Shown here: piece after piece, positions 17,028 to 25,629 of the stretch
Layout of the letters: each line of letters starts with the position of its first letter
Numbering within the stretch: position 1 is the stretch's first letter
Assembly (NCBI RefSeq): GCF_009600885.1
Contig: NZ_VCLA01000194.1
Span: 63,023 to 127,022, forward strand
Length of the DNA: 64,000 nucleotides
Direction: 5' to 3'
Origin: Streptomyces jumonjinensis
GTDB lineage: Bacteria > Actinomycetota > Actinomycetes > Streptomycetales > Streptomycetaceae
Translations under genes and position numbers: made by a program
The notes under the pieces: generated by a model
The model's database searches: none
What the model saw: only the letters and a program-made list of their open reading frames with translations
What the model was told of the DNA's origin: nothing

Positions 17028-18410
17028 ATGCCACAGAAGCCGAAACGGCTGGATGATCTGAAGTCCACGCGCGATTGGTGGGGCGTAGAGCTTCGCAACT
17101 GGAGACGGGTGCGGAAGCTGTCGTCAAGGCAGTTGGGCGAGCTGGTCAACCTCAGCGGTACGACCATCGAACGCATCGAGAAGAACGAGCGCCCGTGCGA
17201 CACCGCCCTGGCTGGCCGGCTTGACGAGGTACTCGACGCCGGCGGTGCCTTACGTCGGCTGTGGAGCCGAGTGGAAGCGGACAAGTGCCGTGCTGATGCG
17301 GACAACTCCGGCTGCACAGAATCGGTGGACGGCGTCGAGCTGAGGGTCCCGGGCATCCTGGAGTCGGACCGATCGACCCGTCTGGATGGAGTGCCTCCCG
17401 TGGAACGCCGTGCCTTCGCCATGAGCGGTGCAGCCGCTCTGATTCCGATTCCCTTCACCAGCCTGATCCCGAAGGCTGGCCAGAGCCCCCCTCCCAAAAC
17501 TGTCCACGCCGAAGACATCGAACAGGTGGATGCTGCCGCCACGACCCTCGCCGGATGGGACAACTTGCACGGTGGCGGCGGCATGGTCCGGGAGGCATCT
17601 GTCGGCCACCTGAACTGGGCGAGGAATCTGCTCAGCGTGAAATGCCCGCCTGCCCTGGAGAAGAACCTGTTCACAGCGGTCGGGCGGCTGGCCATCACGA
17701 TCGGAGCCTCGGCGTTCGATGCCTACGAACACGACAACGCTCGTCGGCTGGTGACCTTTGGCGTGCACTGCGCGGAGGCCGCCGACAACTGGCACCTTCG
17801 GGCGCGGGCCCTCAACGTACTGGCTCGCCAGGACATCTGGCTCGGATCCCCGAACACCGGTCTGACCCATGCAGAGAACGGGCTGGTGCGCGCTGACCGG
17901 CTCACCCCCCGTGAGCAGGCCATGCTGCACAACGCGAGAGCGCGTGCCTGGGCGAAGATGGAGAAGCGGCAGGAAGCGCTGGCCGCCATCGGCCGGTCCG
18001 ACGACGCGTTCAGCCGGGCACGGCCGGGGGAGGACGTCGTCTGGATGTCGTTCTACGATCACGCTCAGCACTACGGCGACACCGGTCACGCGCTGTTCGA
18101 CATCGCCCTCCTGCCCGGACAGAGCCCCCGGGAGGCAGCGGAGCGATTGCGGACCGCGGTCAATGGTCATACCAACGCGTACGTGCGCTCCCGGGCGTTC
18201 TCCGGCACGAAGCTGGCGACGCTCATGATGTCGACCGGGGATCCTCACGAGGCTGTGGCCACCGCGAACCGGGCGCTCAACGAGGTCGGGAGGCTCCGCT
18301 CCAAGCGGGCAGCCGATGATGTCCGGGCGCTCTCGCTGGCGTCGGCACGGCACAGGTCCCCAGAGGTGATCGAGCTGCGCAGGCGTATCGGGGCTGTTGT
18401 CCGGGCATGA
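17028..18410 (+). CDS. XRE-family regulator with TPR-like C-terminal region
   Basis: The 460-residue protein has a helix-turn-helix at about residues 20-75 (LSSRQLGELVNLSGTTIERI, EKNERPCDTALAGRL). A linker contains VERRAFAMSGAAAL, the Streptomyces pattern that often precedes a TPR-like sensory region, followed by helical repeats (AVGRLAITIGASAFDAYEHD, ALAAIGRSDDAFSRA). CGGAGGC precedes ATG 17028. Its stop overlaps the kinase-fold gene downstream (ATGA, 18407-18410), so the two are coupled. Ligand and targets are unknown. Confidence 0.85.
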   Translation: MPQKPKRLDDLKSTRDWWGVELRNWRRVRKLSSRQLGELVNLSGTTIERIEKNERPCDTALAGRLDEVLDAGGALRRLWSRVEADKCRADADNSGCTESVDGVELRVPGILESDRSTRLDGVPPVERRAFAMSGAAALIPIPFTSLIPKAGQSPPPKTVHAEDIEQVDAAATTLAGWDNLHGGGGMVREASVGHLNWARNLLSVKCPPALEKNLFTAVGRLAITIGASAFDAYEHDNARRLVTFGVHCAEAADNWHLRARALNVLARQDIWLGSPNTGLTHAENGLVRADRLTPREQAMLHNARARAWAKMEKRQEALAAIGRSDDAFSRARPGEDVVWMSFYDHAQHYGDTGHALFDIALLPGQSPREAAERLRTAVNGHTNAYVRSRAFSGTKLATLMMSTGDPHEAVATANRALNEVGRLRSKRAADDVRALSLASARHRSPEVIELRRRIGAVVRA

Positions 18411-19303
18411 GACCCGACTCCACTTCCCACGACGCACCGTTCGAGGTCTTGCGGCAGGTCACCTTGACCGCCGGGTTGTCCTCCAACGGGGCGGTGCCGA
18501 TACGCCTCGCCGAGAACGACCTCTGGCGTCTTCCGGAAGGCATCGTGCTGCGTATCGCCCGTGCGGGCCAGTCCGCTGCGGCAGCCCGCGAAGTAGCGGT
18601 CACACGATGGCTCGCCACCCAGAAGGTGCCGGCCGTACGCCCCCTGGACCTGGAACAACCTGTGCATGCCGCCGGGCGTGCAGCGACATTCTGGGAAGAA
18701 CTGCCACCCCACCAGAGCGGAACGCCGGCCGACCTGGCACCGCTCCTCCGCCGCCTGCACGACCTTCCCCCACCCAGCACCGTTCCGCTCGGCCTGATGG
18801 ACCCATTCGTGCGGGTCGCCGAACGGATCGCCGCAGCGCGCTGCATAGGAGGAGACGACCGGCGGTTCCTCACTGCCCGTCTCGGCGAACTCCAGCACGC
18901 ATGGGTGGGGCTCCCAGCCGGACAGGCTCCGTGCGTGATCCACGGCGATGCCTGGGGCGGAAATTGTGCCGTCACGGAAGACGGCCGACGGTACCTTCTG
19001 GACTTTGAGCGGGTGTCCTTGGGGATGCGGGAGTGGGATCTCACCTCGACCGCGATCGCGGTGGACACGTTCGGCACACTCTCCGAAGAAGAGTACCGCC
19101 GGTTCTGTACCGCGTACGGGTACGACGTCCGGTCGTGGGACGGATACCCGGTCATGCGAGCGGTGAGGGAACTTCGTCTGGTGACCTTCGCCCTTCAGAC
19201 CGCCGACCAGAACTCGGGCGCGCTCCAGCAAGCACGGTACCGGCTCGCCTGTGTCCGGGGGCGCCGGGGCCCCCGGCCCTGGCGCTGGGAGGCGGTGGGA
19301 TAA
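18407..19303 (+). CDS. Aminoglycoside-phosphotransferase-fold kinase
   Basis: The 298-residue protein has the APH catalytic pattern: HGDAWGGNC near residue 178 (HxDxxxxN loop) and YLLDFERVSLGMREWDL near 197 (metal-binding Asp). The N-terminal lobe reads LRIARAGQSAAAAREVAVTR. The family phosphorylates antibiotics or small metabolites; the substrate here is not predictable and resistance should not be assumed. Translational coupling to an XRE/TPR regulator is a recurrent Streptomyces arrangement. Confidence 0.82.
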   Translation: MRPDSTSHDAPFEVLRQVTLTAGLSSNGAVPIRLAENDLWRLPEGIVLRIARAGQSAAAAREVAVTRWLATQKVPAVRPLDLEQPVHAAGRAATFWEELPPHQSGTPADLAPLLRRLHDLPPPSTVPLGLMDPFVRVAERIAAARCIGGDDRRFLTARLGELQHAWVGLPAGQAPCVIHGDAWGGNCAVTEDGRRYLLDFERVSLGMREWDLTSTAIAVDTFGTLSEEEYRRFCTAYGYDVRSWDGYPVMRAVRELRLVTFALQTADQNSGALQQARYRLACVRGRRGPRPWRWEAVG

Positions 19304-19377
19304 CCGGACAGGGGCCGGCTTGAGCGGCCGGGCCAAGTGACGGCTCCTGTTACAGGGTGACCCCTGAACCTGGGCCA

Positions 19378-19647
19378 TCACGACGACGCCCCCTGCACGC
19401 ACCACTCGGCCGGTCCGGCAGCCAGCTCTGGCGTGACGCCGAGGAGCCGGTGGAGGTCGGCGGTGACGACGCGGTAGGCGTTGCCGAGTCGGAGGACCGT
19501 GACCGGGTAGTCGCCCTGCTTGGCGAGGGCGTAGCCGGTGCTGCGGCCGATGGTGAGGGCCTTGTTCGCGGTGTCGAGATCGACCGCCACGGGGAGGGCG
19601 AGCAGCTCCTCACGGGTCATCCCTCGGACAGTGCCCTGTGCAGCCAT
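19378..19647 (-). CDS. Excisionase-like winged-helix DNA-binding protein
   Basis: The 89-residue protein contains a MerR/excisionase-type DNA-binding unit (DTANKALTIGRSTGYALAKQ, YPVTVLRLGNAYRVVTADLH). Such proteins next to an integrase steer excision of integrated elements. ATG 19647 has GGAAC upstream; ATG 19620 is possible but its ribosome site would be too close. It is divergent from the XRE-integrase pair. Confidence 0.7.
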   Translation of the reverse strand: MAAQGTVRGMTREELLALPVAVDLDTANKALTIGRSTGYALAKQGDYPVTVLRLGNAYRVVTADLHRLLGVTPELAAGPAEWCVQGASS

Positions 19648-19736
19648 GATGTGTTCCGATCACCAGAATTGCCCTGACGGCAGAATCTGTATCACGGATG
19701 TTGCAGCCACACCTTTCCCGTGCGTAACTTGCATGC

Positions 19737-20381
19737 ATGACAACGAACGATTGGGCACCCGCGTTCACCGCCCGGGTGGCCTCGCAGATGCGCCGGGCGC
19801 GGAAGGCCGCCAGCCTCACCGTCGCCGATGCGTCCGCGGCATGTACCGACCTGGGTCTGCCGGTCCCGAAGACCACGATCACCAACCTCGAACTCGGCCG
19901 ACGCACCTCGGTGGATCTCGGGGAGTTCCTGGTCCTGGCCAAGGTGTACGGAGTCCCTCCCGTCACCCTCATGTTCCCACTGGACGCCGAAGGCATGGTG
20001 GAGGTCCTCCCCGGCCAGGAAGTCCCGACCTGGGACGGGCTGGCGTGGTTCACCGGCGAGACCCGGCTCGACCAGCCCGCCCCGGAGGGCTCCTCCCGCG
20101 AGGTCCTCGACCTCTTCCGCGCCCACAGCGACGCCGTCGCCACCGCACTCACCTCTGCCCGCATGGCGAAGGAGCGCCGCCGCAAGGCCGCCCTCGCCAC
20201 CGACGCCGGACGCAGGGATGTGCTCCTGGAGACTGTCGCCTCGTACGAGGAGCTGGCCCGGGAGGACCGGCGCGAGCTGCACGCCTTCCGTGAGCGGATG
20301 CGCGAGCGCGACCTGGTCCCGCCCGGCCTTCCGCCGGAGGTGGCCGTCATCGACAAGTCCTCTGGGGAGGGCCGGGTTTGA
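19737..20381 (+). CDS. XRE-family regulator coupled to the integrase
   Basis: A 214-residue protein with an N-terminal helix-turn-helix at about residues 12-75 (ARVASQMRRARKAASLTVAD, TTITNLELGRRTSVDLGEFL) and a charged, coiled-coil-like C-terminal half (RMAKERRRKAALATDAGRRD). Its TGA overlaps the TTG start of the integrase (20378-20381), so it probably controls integrase expression. The 89-nt gap to the divergent excisionase-like gene would hold both promoters. Confidence 0.82.
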   Translation: MTTNDWAPAFTARVASQMRRARKAASLTVADASAACTDLGLPVPKTTITNLELGRRTSVDLGEFLVLAKVYGVPPVTLMFPLDAEGMVEVLPGQEVPTWDGLAWFTGETRLDQPAPEGSSREVLDLFRAHSDAVATALTSARMAKERRRKAALATDAGRRDVLLETVASYEELAREDRRELHAFRERMRERDLVPPGLPPEVAVIDKSSGEGRV

Positions 20382-22021
20382 GTACGAAGACCGCCCAGGG
20401 CGGCACGGCCACGCGGCGCTGCTCCTGCCGGAATCCCGAGACGGGGAAGAACTGGGGCAGTACATGCCCGAAGCTGTCCAACCGGCGGCACGGAACCTGG
20501 TCGATCCGGCACGAGCTGGTCAACCGACCGGATGGGACCCGCCGGGAGTTCCGGCGCTCCGGCTTCGCGTCCTCGACCGACGCGACCAAGGAACTCGCCA
20601 AGGTCCGGGCCCTGCTCGCCATCCCCGACGAGGACGACCCCGAGGGCCTCCTCGCCGTCAGCGACATGCTGGAGCAGTGCGCTGCGGGCAAGGATGTCCT
20701 CCCGGACTACGACACAACGCGGGAGCGGCTGAAGGCTGGGCAGCCCCTCAACGCGCGGACGCTCGTCGCCGAGTGGCTCGATGAGTGGCTCGGCGGCAAG
20801 AAGAGCCTGCGCGTCGGCGGCTACAAGCGGTACGAGGTCGACATCCGCGTCCACCTCAAGCCACACCTGGGCGAGATACGCCTCGACAAGCTCACGGTCC
20901 AGCACCTGAACCGGATGTTCGACGCGATCAACGAGCGGAACATCGAGATCCAGGAGCAGAACACCCAGCGCCGGGCCGCCCTCGCCGAGCTGAAGGAGAT
21001 CCCCTGGAAGGGGGCCGAGAACCGCGCCCGGCGCAATGCGATGAAGGCCGCCATCGCCGAGATGCCGCCCTTCCGCCGAGGCACCAGTGTCAACACCCAG
21101 CACCACATCCGCGACACCCTGCGAGCCGCGCTCAACGTCGCCATCGGCCAGCGCATCCTGCCCTCCGGCTACAACGCCGCCGAGCACGTCGAACTACTGC
21201 CCGGCACCAAGCCCAAGGCCCTGCTCTGGACCGACGAACGGATCGCCGAGTGGAAGCGCACCGGCGTGCGCCCCTCCCCGGTCATGGTCTGGACCCCGGA
21301 GCAGCTCGGAACCTTCCTCGACCACATTCTGGGCCACCGTCTGGAGGCGATGTGGCGGCTACTCGCCTTCCGGGGCGTCCGGCGAGGTGAAGGCTGCGCC
21401 CCGCGCTGGACGGACTTCTCGGCGAAGAATCGTTCCCTCACCATCGCCACCCAACTCGTCCAGGATGGCTGGGACGTCCACGAGGGCCTGCCGAAGACCA
21501 ACAGCGGCATCCGGGTCGTCGCCCTCGACACGGAGACCGTCGAGAGCGTCGAGGCCCGGCGGGTGATCCAGGACGCTGAGAAGGCCAAGTGGGGCACTGC
21601 CTGGCAGGACACCGGCCGGATCTTCACCGAAGAGGACGGCTCCCTGCTGCACCCCGGGAAGATCTCGGACCTCTTCGACCGCCTCGTCGCCGAGGCCGGC
21701 CTCCCACCCATCCGTCTGCACGACCTCCGCCATGGTGCCGCGACCCTGATGCTCGCGGCCGACGTGGACATCAAGGTCGTCTCCGAGACCCTCGGCCACA
21801 GCGACACCCGCATCACCCGGGACATCTACCAGTCCGTCCTCGATGACCTCGCCCGCGAAGCCGCCGAAGCCGTGGTCAAGCTCGTCCCCCGGGCACCCAG
21901 CGCAATCCGCTCGGTCATCGGACAGCGAGCGGCACGTGCCGCTACCGCGATCGGAGCTTCGCTTCGCTGTAGCTGCGAGTGCTCCTGCGGAGCAGGTGCG
22001 CAGGGCAAATCGCCTGCCTAG
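20378..22021 (+). CDS. Tyrosine site-specific integrase
   Basis: The 547-residue recombinase has an N-terminal Cys-rich segment (RRCSCRNPETGKNWGSTCPK), a SAM-like arm/core-binding part (RYEVDIRVHLKPHLGEIRLD) and the catalytic domain with Arg in FRGVRRGEG (about 332), HDLRHGAATLMLA (about 447), LGHSD (about 472) and the Tyr nucleophile in RDIYQSV (about 483). The start is TTG 20378, overlapping the XRE stop, with GGGGAGGG upstream. A terminator follows. Length exceeds that of a typical 400-residue integrase because of a long middle insertion. Its attachment site is probably close to its 3' end, but no tRNA is there. Confidence 0.92.
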   Translation: MSTKTAQGGTATRRCSCRNPETGKNWGSTCPKLSNRRHGTWSIRHELVNRPDGTRREFRRSGFASSTDATKELAKVRALLAIPDEDDPEGLLAVSDMLEQCAAGKDVLPDYDTTRERLKAGQPLNARTLVAEWLDEWLGGKKSLRVGGYKRYEVDIRVHLKPHLGEIRLDKLTVQHLNRMFDAINERNIEIQEQNTQRRAALAELKEIPWKGAENRARRNAMKAAIAEMPPFRRGTSVNTQHHIRDTLRAALNVAIGQRILPSGYNAAEHVELLPGTKPKALLWTDERIAEWKRTGVRPSPVMVWTPEQLGTFLDHILGHRLEAMWRLLAFRGVRRGEGCAPRWTDFSAKNRSLTIATQLVQDGWDVHEGLPKTNSGIRVVALDTETVESVEARRVIQDAEKAKWGTAWQDTGRIFTEEDGSLLHPGKISDLFDRLVAEAGLPPIRLHDLRHGAATLMLAADVDIKVVSETLGHSDTRITRDIYQSVLDDLAREAAEAVVKLVPRAPSAIRSVIGQRAARAATAIGASLRCSCECSCGAGAQGKSPA

Positions 22022-22039
22022 TCCACAGCAGCGGACATA

Positions 22040-22064
22040 GCCGGGCCCGTCAAACGGGCCCGGC
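22040..22064 (+). terminator. Terminator after the integrase
   Basis: GCCGGGCCCGT at 22040-22050 pairs perfectly with ACGGGCCCGGC at 22054-22064 around a 3-nt loop, followed by TTTCG. It begins 18 nt after the integrase stop. Confidence 0.75.
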
Positions 22065-22065
22065 T

Positions 22066-22719
22066 TTCGTCCGCCAGGCGAGAGCCGTAGCCGAAGCAAA
22101 CGCCCTCACGGTAAAGGCCCAGCGCGAGCAGGCAGAGCCATATGTCATCGTGGACATTCGCCCCCGGATCCCGGGGTCCTCGCTGCTGGTACTGGTCGTT
22201 GAAAACATCGGCCAGACCCCTGCGCGTGACGTACGCATCACTGTGGATCCCCCGCTGGAGACAACCTTGGGGGCGGAGAGAGCTGCGATCCTCGCACGCG
22301 CGGTCGGCCGTCCGATTGCCACCCTGCCGCCGAAGCGGCGACTCCCCTTCGTGATGGACGTGAGTCACCGCCTTTACAACTCGGATCTTCCGTTGGTCTA
22401 CGAGTTCAGGATTGAGGCAGTTGGCCCGTTTGGCCCGATCGAGCCCCTCGTCTACACCGTGGATCTCGAAGCCCTCAAGGAATCAGCCCTTGACACCGAC
22501 TCCCCAGAGTGGAGCGCGCACTTGATTGCCGGGCACCTCGAAAAGAGCGCGGCAGCCCACAAGAGTCAATCCCAGTCGATCAAGCTTCTTACTCAGCAGC
22601 TTCAGGTGGTGATGCAGCAGCAGGCCACCCGGGATGAATCGCCCACCGGCTCAACCGGTGAACCCGACTCCGCTCTGTTGCAGGTTCCCACGCAGCCTCT
22701 GGGCGACGGGTTCCAGTAG
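22066..22719 (+). pseudogene. 5'-truncated gene remnant, 3' end replaced by the Tn3-like element
   Basis: The frame reads ARAVAEANALTVKAQREQAE, then PYVIVDIRP, LVLVVENIGQTPARDVRITV and ends in a Gln/Ser-rich helix. The style is that of Streptomyces proteins with an N-terminal membrane anchor followed by a cytoplasmic beta-domain, but the anchor and a credible start are missing; the frame simply runs back through the terminator into the integrase end. At its 3' end the transposon inserted so that the last codons read D-G-F-Q-stop instead of E-A-D-V-P-S-stop (original stop 26609-26611). Both ends were altered by mobile DNA; family unknown. Confidence 0.6.
22702..22706. repeat. 5-bp target-site duplication, left copy (GGCGA)
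   Basis: GGCGA directly abuts the outer end of the left inverted repeat and is repeated at 26588-26592 outside the right one. Five-base duplications are the Tn3-family rule. Confidence 0.9.
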
Positions 22720-22744
22720 TTCCCGCCGAAAAAACAACGCTAAG
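22707..22744 (+). repeat. Left 38-bp terminal inverted repeat
   Basis: It starts CGGGTTCC and ends ACGCTAAG; all 38 bases are the exact reverse complement of 26550-26587. Length, the A-run in the middle and the ACGnTAAG inner end match Tn3-family termini. Confidence 0.95.
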
Positions 22745-22973
22745 CCCGCGAGGCTTCTTCTGATTTGGGGTGATCTCGGTGATCACGGGACGGTTTCCGG
22801 CCGCCTGTGAATGTTCGGCTGCATGAGGTGACGGCGGGTCCTACGGTGAGCGGAGGGCTCGCGCCGCGGCGGCGGGCTTCGCGGGGGTCCCGGGTTCACG
22901 CCGGGTTCGCCTCGCGGTGCCCGGTTCCCGGTGTGGGGCCGTGTCATGCCGGTGACCACGGTCGGGAGGCCGC

Positions 22974-24956
22974 ATGTCCACGTTTCTCACACCGGACGAA
23001 CGGGTCGCGCGGCTGCGCGAGCAGTTGTCCGGCACCGGAGCCGGTTCGCGCGAGGGCCGGCGATTACGGCAGAGCCCGGCGGCGAACGTGCTGATCGGGA
23101 CTCTCCTGCACGGTGCGGCGCGCCGCGAGCAGGGCCTGGAACTCACGCCGCTGGAGAAGCGGCTGACCGACCAGTTCGCCTTCCTGTTCGGCCAGGAGAC
23201 CCTGGCCGAGTTCGGCCGGGTCTACGCCGAGCCCGCCTCCCGCGCGGGCGCGGACTCCCTGTTCCCCCCGCTGATCACGCGGCGGTCCCTCAGGGAGGGC
23301 GTCGGCGTCGAGGACGTGCGGGCACTGCTGCCCGCGATCGACGCCGAGGTCGCGGACCTGCCCACCGTGCGCCGGGTCACGGTCGAGGACCTGGGCCGGG
23401 GGGTCCTCACCGGTGAGGAGAACGTGGTGGTGGTCACCGGGGCGCCGGTGAAGGGCACCGAGTTCGAGGTCGACGACGTCTACGAGGCGCGGGTGCGGTT
23501 CGTGAAGTTCCGGTGCGACCGCGAGTCCGGGGAGGAGGGCAGGGACGAGATCTACTGGATGTCGGCGGCGGCCGGTGACACCAAGGCGCAGATCGTCGTC
23601 CTGTCTCCCGAGTACGGCGGCATCTCCACGGGGACCGTGCGCGATTTCGGGACGGACGCGTACCTGTTCAAGGGCGCGGCCGAGAAGTTCATGGCCGGGA
23701 ACATCCAGGTCTGGGAGGCCGACCACAGCAGCCCCAATGAGGTCCGCCAGGTCCTTGCCGACATCGCCCGCACCTTCGCCGAGGCCGCGCTGGAGGAAGG
23801 CCCCACCTGGGAGGCGGTGTTCCTGGCGCTGGTGGCGGCGGCCTCGGCCCTGGTCAACTGGATCATGTCCCTGAACAAGGACGACTTCGTCGCCGAGAAG
23901 ACCGTCGCCTACACCCGCGCCGCCCTGGCCCGTATGGCGGCCACCAACGGCGGACGCTCCGACCTGGTCTTCGACGGCGGCGGCGGGGGCAAGCACACCC
24001 TGACCATCGAGGTCTCCTTCGGCCCGGTCATCGCCACCGGGCTCAGCCACTCCATCTTCTACAACGACACGTGGTCCACCCCGGTGAAGATCCCCCACCT
24101 GGTGTCCGCGAGCCGCCCCTCCATGACCACCCTGCGCGAGCGCCTGGACTCGGACGTGGAGATCAAGGACAAGTGGGTCGACACCCTCTACGTGGCCTAC
24201 AAGGACTCCTCCCACATCATCCAGCTGACCCACTACGACGGCGAACACTGGGCCAAACCCCTCGCCGTCCGCGACGACGCCGGCGCGGTCGTCCGCGCCA
24301 ACAGCACGGTGAACATCGGCACCCACAACGGCCAACTGTTCCTGACCTGGGTCAGCAGCTACCGCTTCACCGCCCGTATCGACCCCCGCACGGCGCGGCT
24401 CGTGGGCCCTGTGCGAGAAGGCTACGTCGGGTACAGCCAGGAATGCGCCTTCATCACGGTCAACGGGGCGATGACCATGGTCTGGATCGACAACAGATGG
24501 ATCAGAATCAGCCACATGAACCCCGACAACACGCAGGGCTGGTACGACCTCGTCACCTACCGCGAGGTCAACGCCTTGGGCAGCCCGGCCGCGGTGGTGT
24601 TCAAGGGCAGGATCTGGGTGTTCTACCCCGACAGAGTCCCCGACGGTAACGCCCCCAACAGTTACAAGGTCGTGAGCTGCTCCCTCGCCGGGACGGACTG
24701 GCGGCCCCAGCAGGACCACATCGTGCGGGACCACAGGGGCACCATGCCGCCCCACGGCGCCGTCGCCGCCTACGGAGTGCACGACTTCCCCCGGGAACGC
24801 ATCTTCCTCTCCGGCCACTCTCCCCAGGCCGGGTACCTCTCGACCCACTTCTTCGACGAGAACGGCTCCCTGGGCTACGACGCCCCCCGGGGAAGCGCCC
24901 TGCACGGAATCGCCCTCGCCTGGAACGCCGGCACCCTCCACCGACTCCACTGGTGA
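22974..24956 (+). CDS. Unknown 660-residue passenger protein of the Tn3-like element
   Basis: I do not recognise this protein. Residues 1-150 are charged and helical. About 150-270 is beta-rich (TEFEVDDVYEARVRFVKFRC, DEIYWMSAAAGDTKAQIVVL), followed by a hydrophobic helix (AVFLALVAAASALVNWIMSL) at about 281-300. From about 395 on, Trp/Tyr-rich repeats occur (DTLYVAYKDSSHIIQLTHYD, GQLFLTWVSSYRF, MVWIDNRWIRISH, GRIWVFYPDR), suggesting a beta-propeller or lectin-like fold. There is no signal peptide. ATG 22974 has GGGAGG upstream. A role in cell-surface interaction or toxicity is speculation. Confidence 0.85.
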   Translation: MSTFLTPDERVARLREQLSGTGAGSREGRRLRQSPAANVLIGTLLHGAARREQGLELTPLEKRLTDQFAFLFGQETLAEFGRVYAEPASRAGADSLFPPLITRRSLREGVGVEDVRALLPAIDAEVADLPTVRRVTVEDLGRGVLTGEENVVVVTGAPVKGTEFEVDDVYEARVRFVKFRCDRESGEEGRDEIYWMSAAAGDTKAQIVVLSPEYGGISTGTVRDFGTDAYLFKGAAEKFMAGNIQVWEADHSSPNEVRQVLADIARTFAEAALEEGPTWEAVFLALVAAASALVNWIMSLNKDDFVAEKTVAYTRAALARMAATNGGRSDLVFDGGGGGKHTLTIEVSFGPVIATGLSHSIFYNDTWSTPVKIPHLVSASRPSMTTLRERLDSDVEIKDKWVDTLYVAYKDSSHIIQLTHYDGEHWAKPLAVRDDAGAVVRANSTVNIGTHNGQLFLTWVSSYRFTARIDPRTARLVGPVREGYVGYSQECAFITVNGAMTMVWIDNRWIRISHMNPDNTQGWYDLVTYREVNALGSPAAVVFKGRIWVFYPDRVPDGNAPNSYKVVSCSLAGTDWRPQQDHIVRDHRGTMPPHGAVAAYGVHDFPRERIFLSGHSPQAGYLSTHFFDENGSLGYDAPRGSALHGIALAWNAGTLHRLHW

Positions 24957-24960
24957 AACC

Positions 24961-25004
24961 CCCGTGCCCTGGTCCCGGCGTACGGCCGGGACCAGGGGCA
25001 CGGG
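24961..25004 (+). terminator. Terminator after the 660-residue gene
   Basis: A long hairpin of about 19 pairs with one bulged G (CCCGTGCCCTGGTCCCGGC against GCCGGGACCA and GGGGCACGGG) lies between two convergent genes and may serve both. Confidence 0.7.
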
Positions 25005-25028
25005 CAGGAGGGGCAGTGACCGGCAGAG

Positions 25029-25370
25029 TCAAGCGGAGAAGGGATACCTCTCGTTGGGTGCCGTCCGGATGACGATATTCAGGGCCATGAGCGCCGTCAG
25101 CACTGCCTTGTCCTGGTCCGTGTGGCTGCTCCTGTAGGCCACCCCGGTTTCGCCGTCCCCGGTCACGACCTTGAGCCCTGCCGGGATGAACTTTCCGCCG
25201 CTGGCGACGATCACGGGCCGGCCGTCGCGGTACTCCAGCGCCAGCGTGGCCACGTCCTCGGGGTCGACTTCGGAGACCGGTACCAGTACCGGTTCCGCAG
25301 GTGTCACCACCGACTCGGGCGACATCTGCACCTGGGCGGGACCCTTCGAGTTGGGTGTGGACTCGGACAT
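25029..25370 (-). CDS. Unknown 113-residue passenger protein
   Basis: The protein begins MSESTPNSKGPAQVQMSPES, an unstructured-looking N-terminus, then has a beta-rich core (DVATLALEYRDGRPVIVASG, GLKVVTGDGETGVAYR) and a final helix (DKAVLTALMALNIVIRT). No family is recognised. AGGGAG lies upstream of ATG 25370, which is preferred to the in-frame extension to 25406. It is convergent with the 660-residue gene and divergent from the resolvase; about 260 bp separates the two. Confidence 0.6.
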   Translation of the reverse strand: MSESTPNSKGPAQVQMSPESVVTPAEPVLVPVSEVDPEDVATLALEYRDGRPVIVASGGKFIPAGLKVVTGDGETGVAYRSSHTDQDKAVLTALMALNIVIRTAPNERYPFSA

Positions 25371-25629
25371 GTGTCTCCCTATTCCGACCGGCTGGCGCGC
25401 TATCACCGTTCCTGAATCCTCCCATGGCGGAACGTCACCGGACCAGCACCGAGCCAGCCGCCTTCCGGGAACTCAGCCATGTGTCATGAGCCCGGAGCCG
25501 GCCACATCGCGCGGTTGGCGTGTGTTTCATAGGTGGTCCCTGTTGCAGCACCGCGTCCGACCGACGTTCCCGCAGGCCACCGTGTTTTTCAACAGTCGTT
25601 TCCTTCCTCTTGGTCGGTGAAACGCACTC
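25371..25629. promoter_or_regulatory. Candidate resolution (res) region between passenger gene and resolvase
   Basis: The gap upstream of a Tn3-type resolvase is where the res site normally lies. Here GTTTC or its complement GAAAC recurs in the last 110 bp (near 25523, 25598, 25618 and 25632), which would fit spaced resolvase subsites. The assignment is positional; subsite borders cannot be set by eye. Confidence 0.35.

Noticed and set aside
19378..22021. Whole actinomycete integrative-conjugative element
   Set aside because: Excisionase-like and integrase genes are present, but no replication or FtsK-type transfer gene and no second attachment site were found in the window.
23064..25001. 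Large minus-strand frame over the 660-residue passenger gene
   Set aside because: It is an antisense shadow; the plus-strand frame has the ribosome site and protein-like composition.
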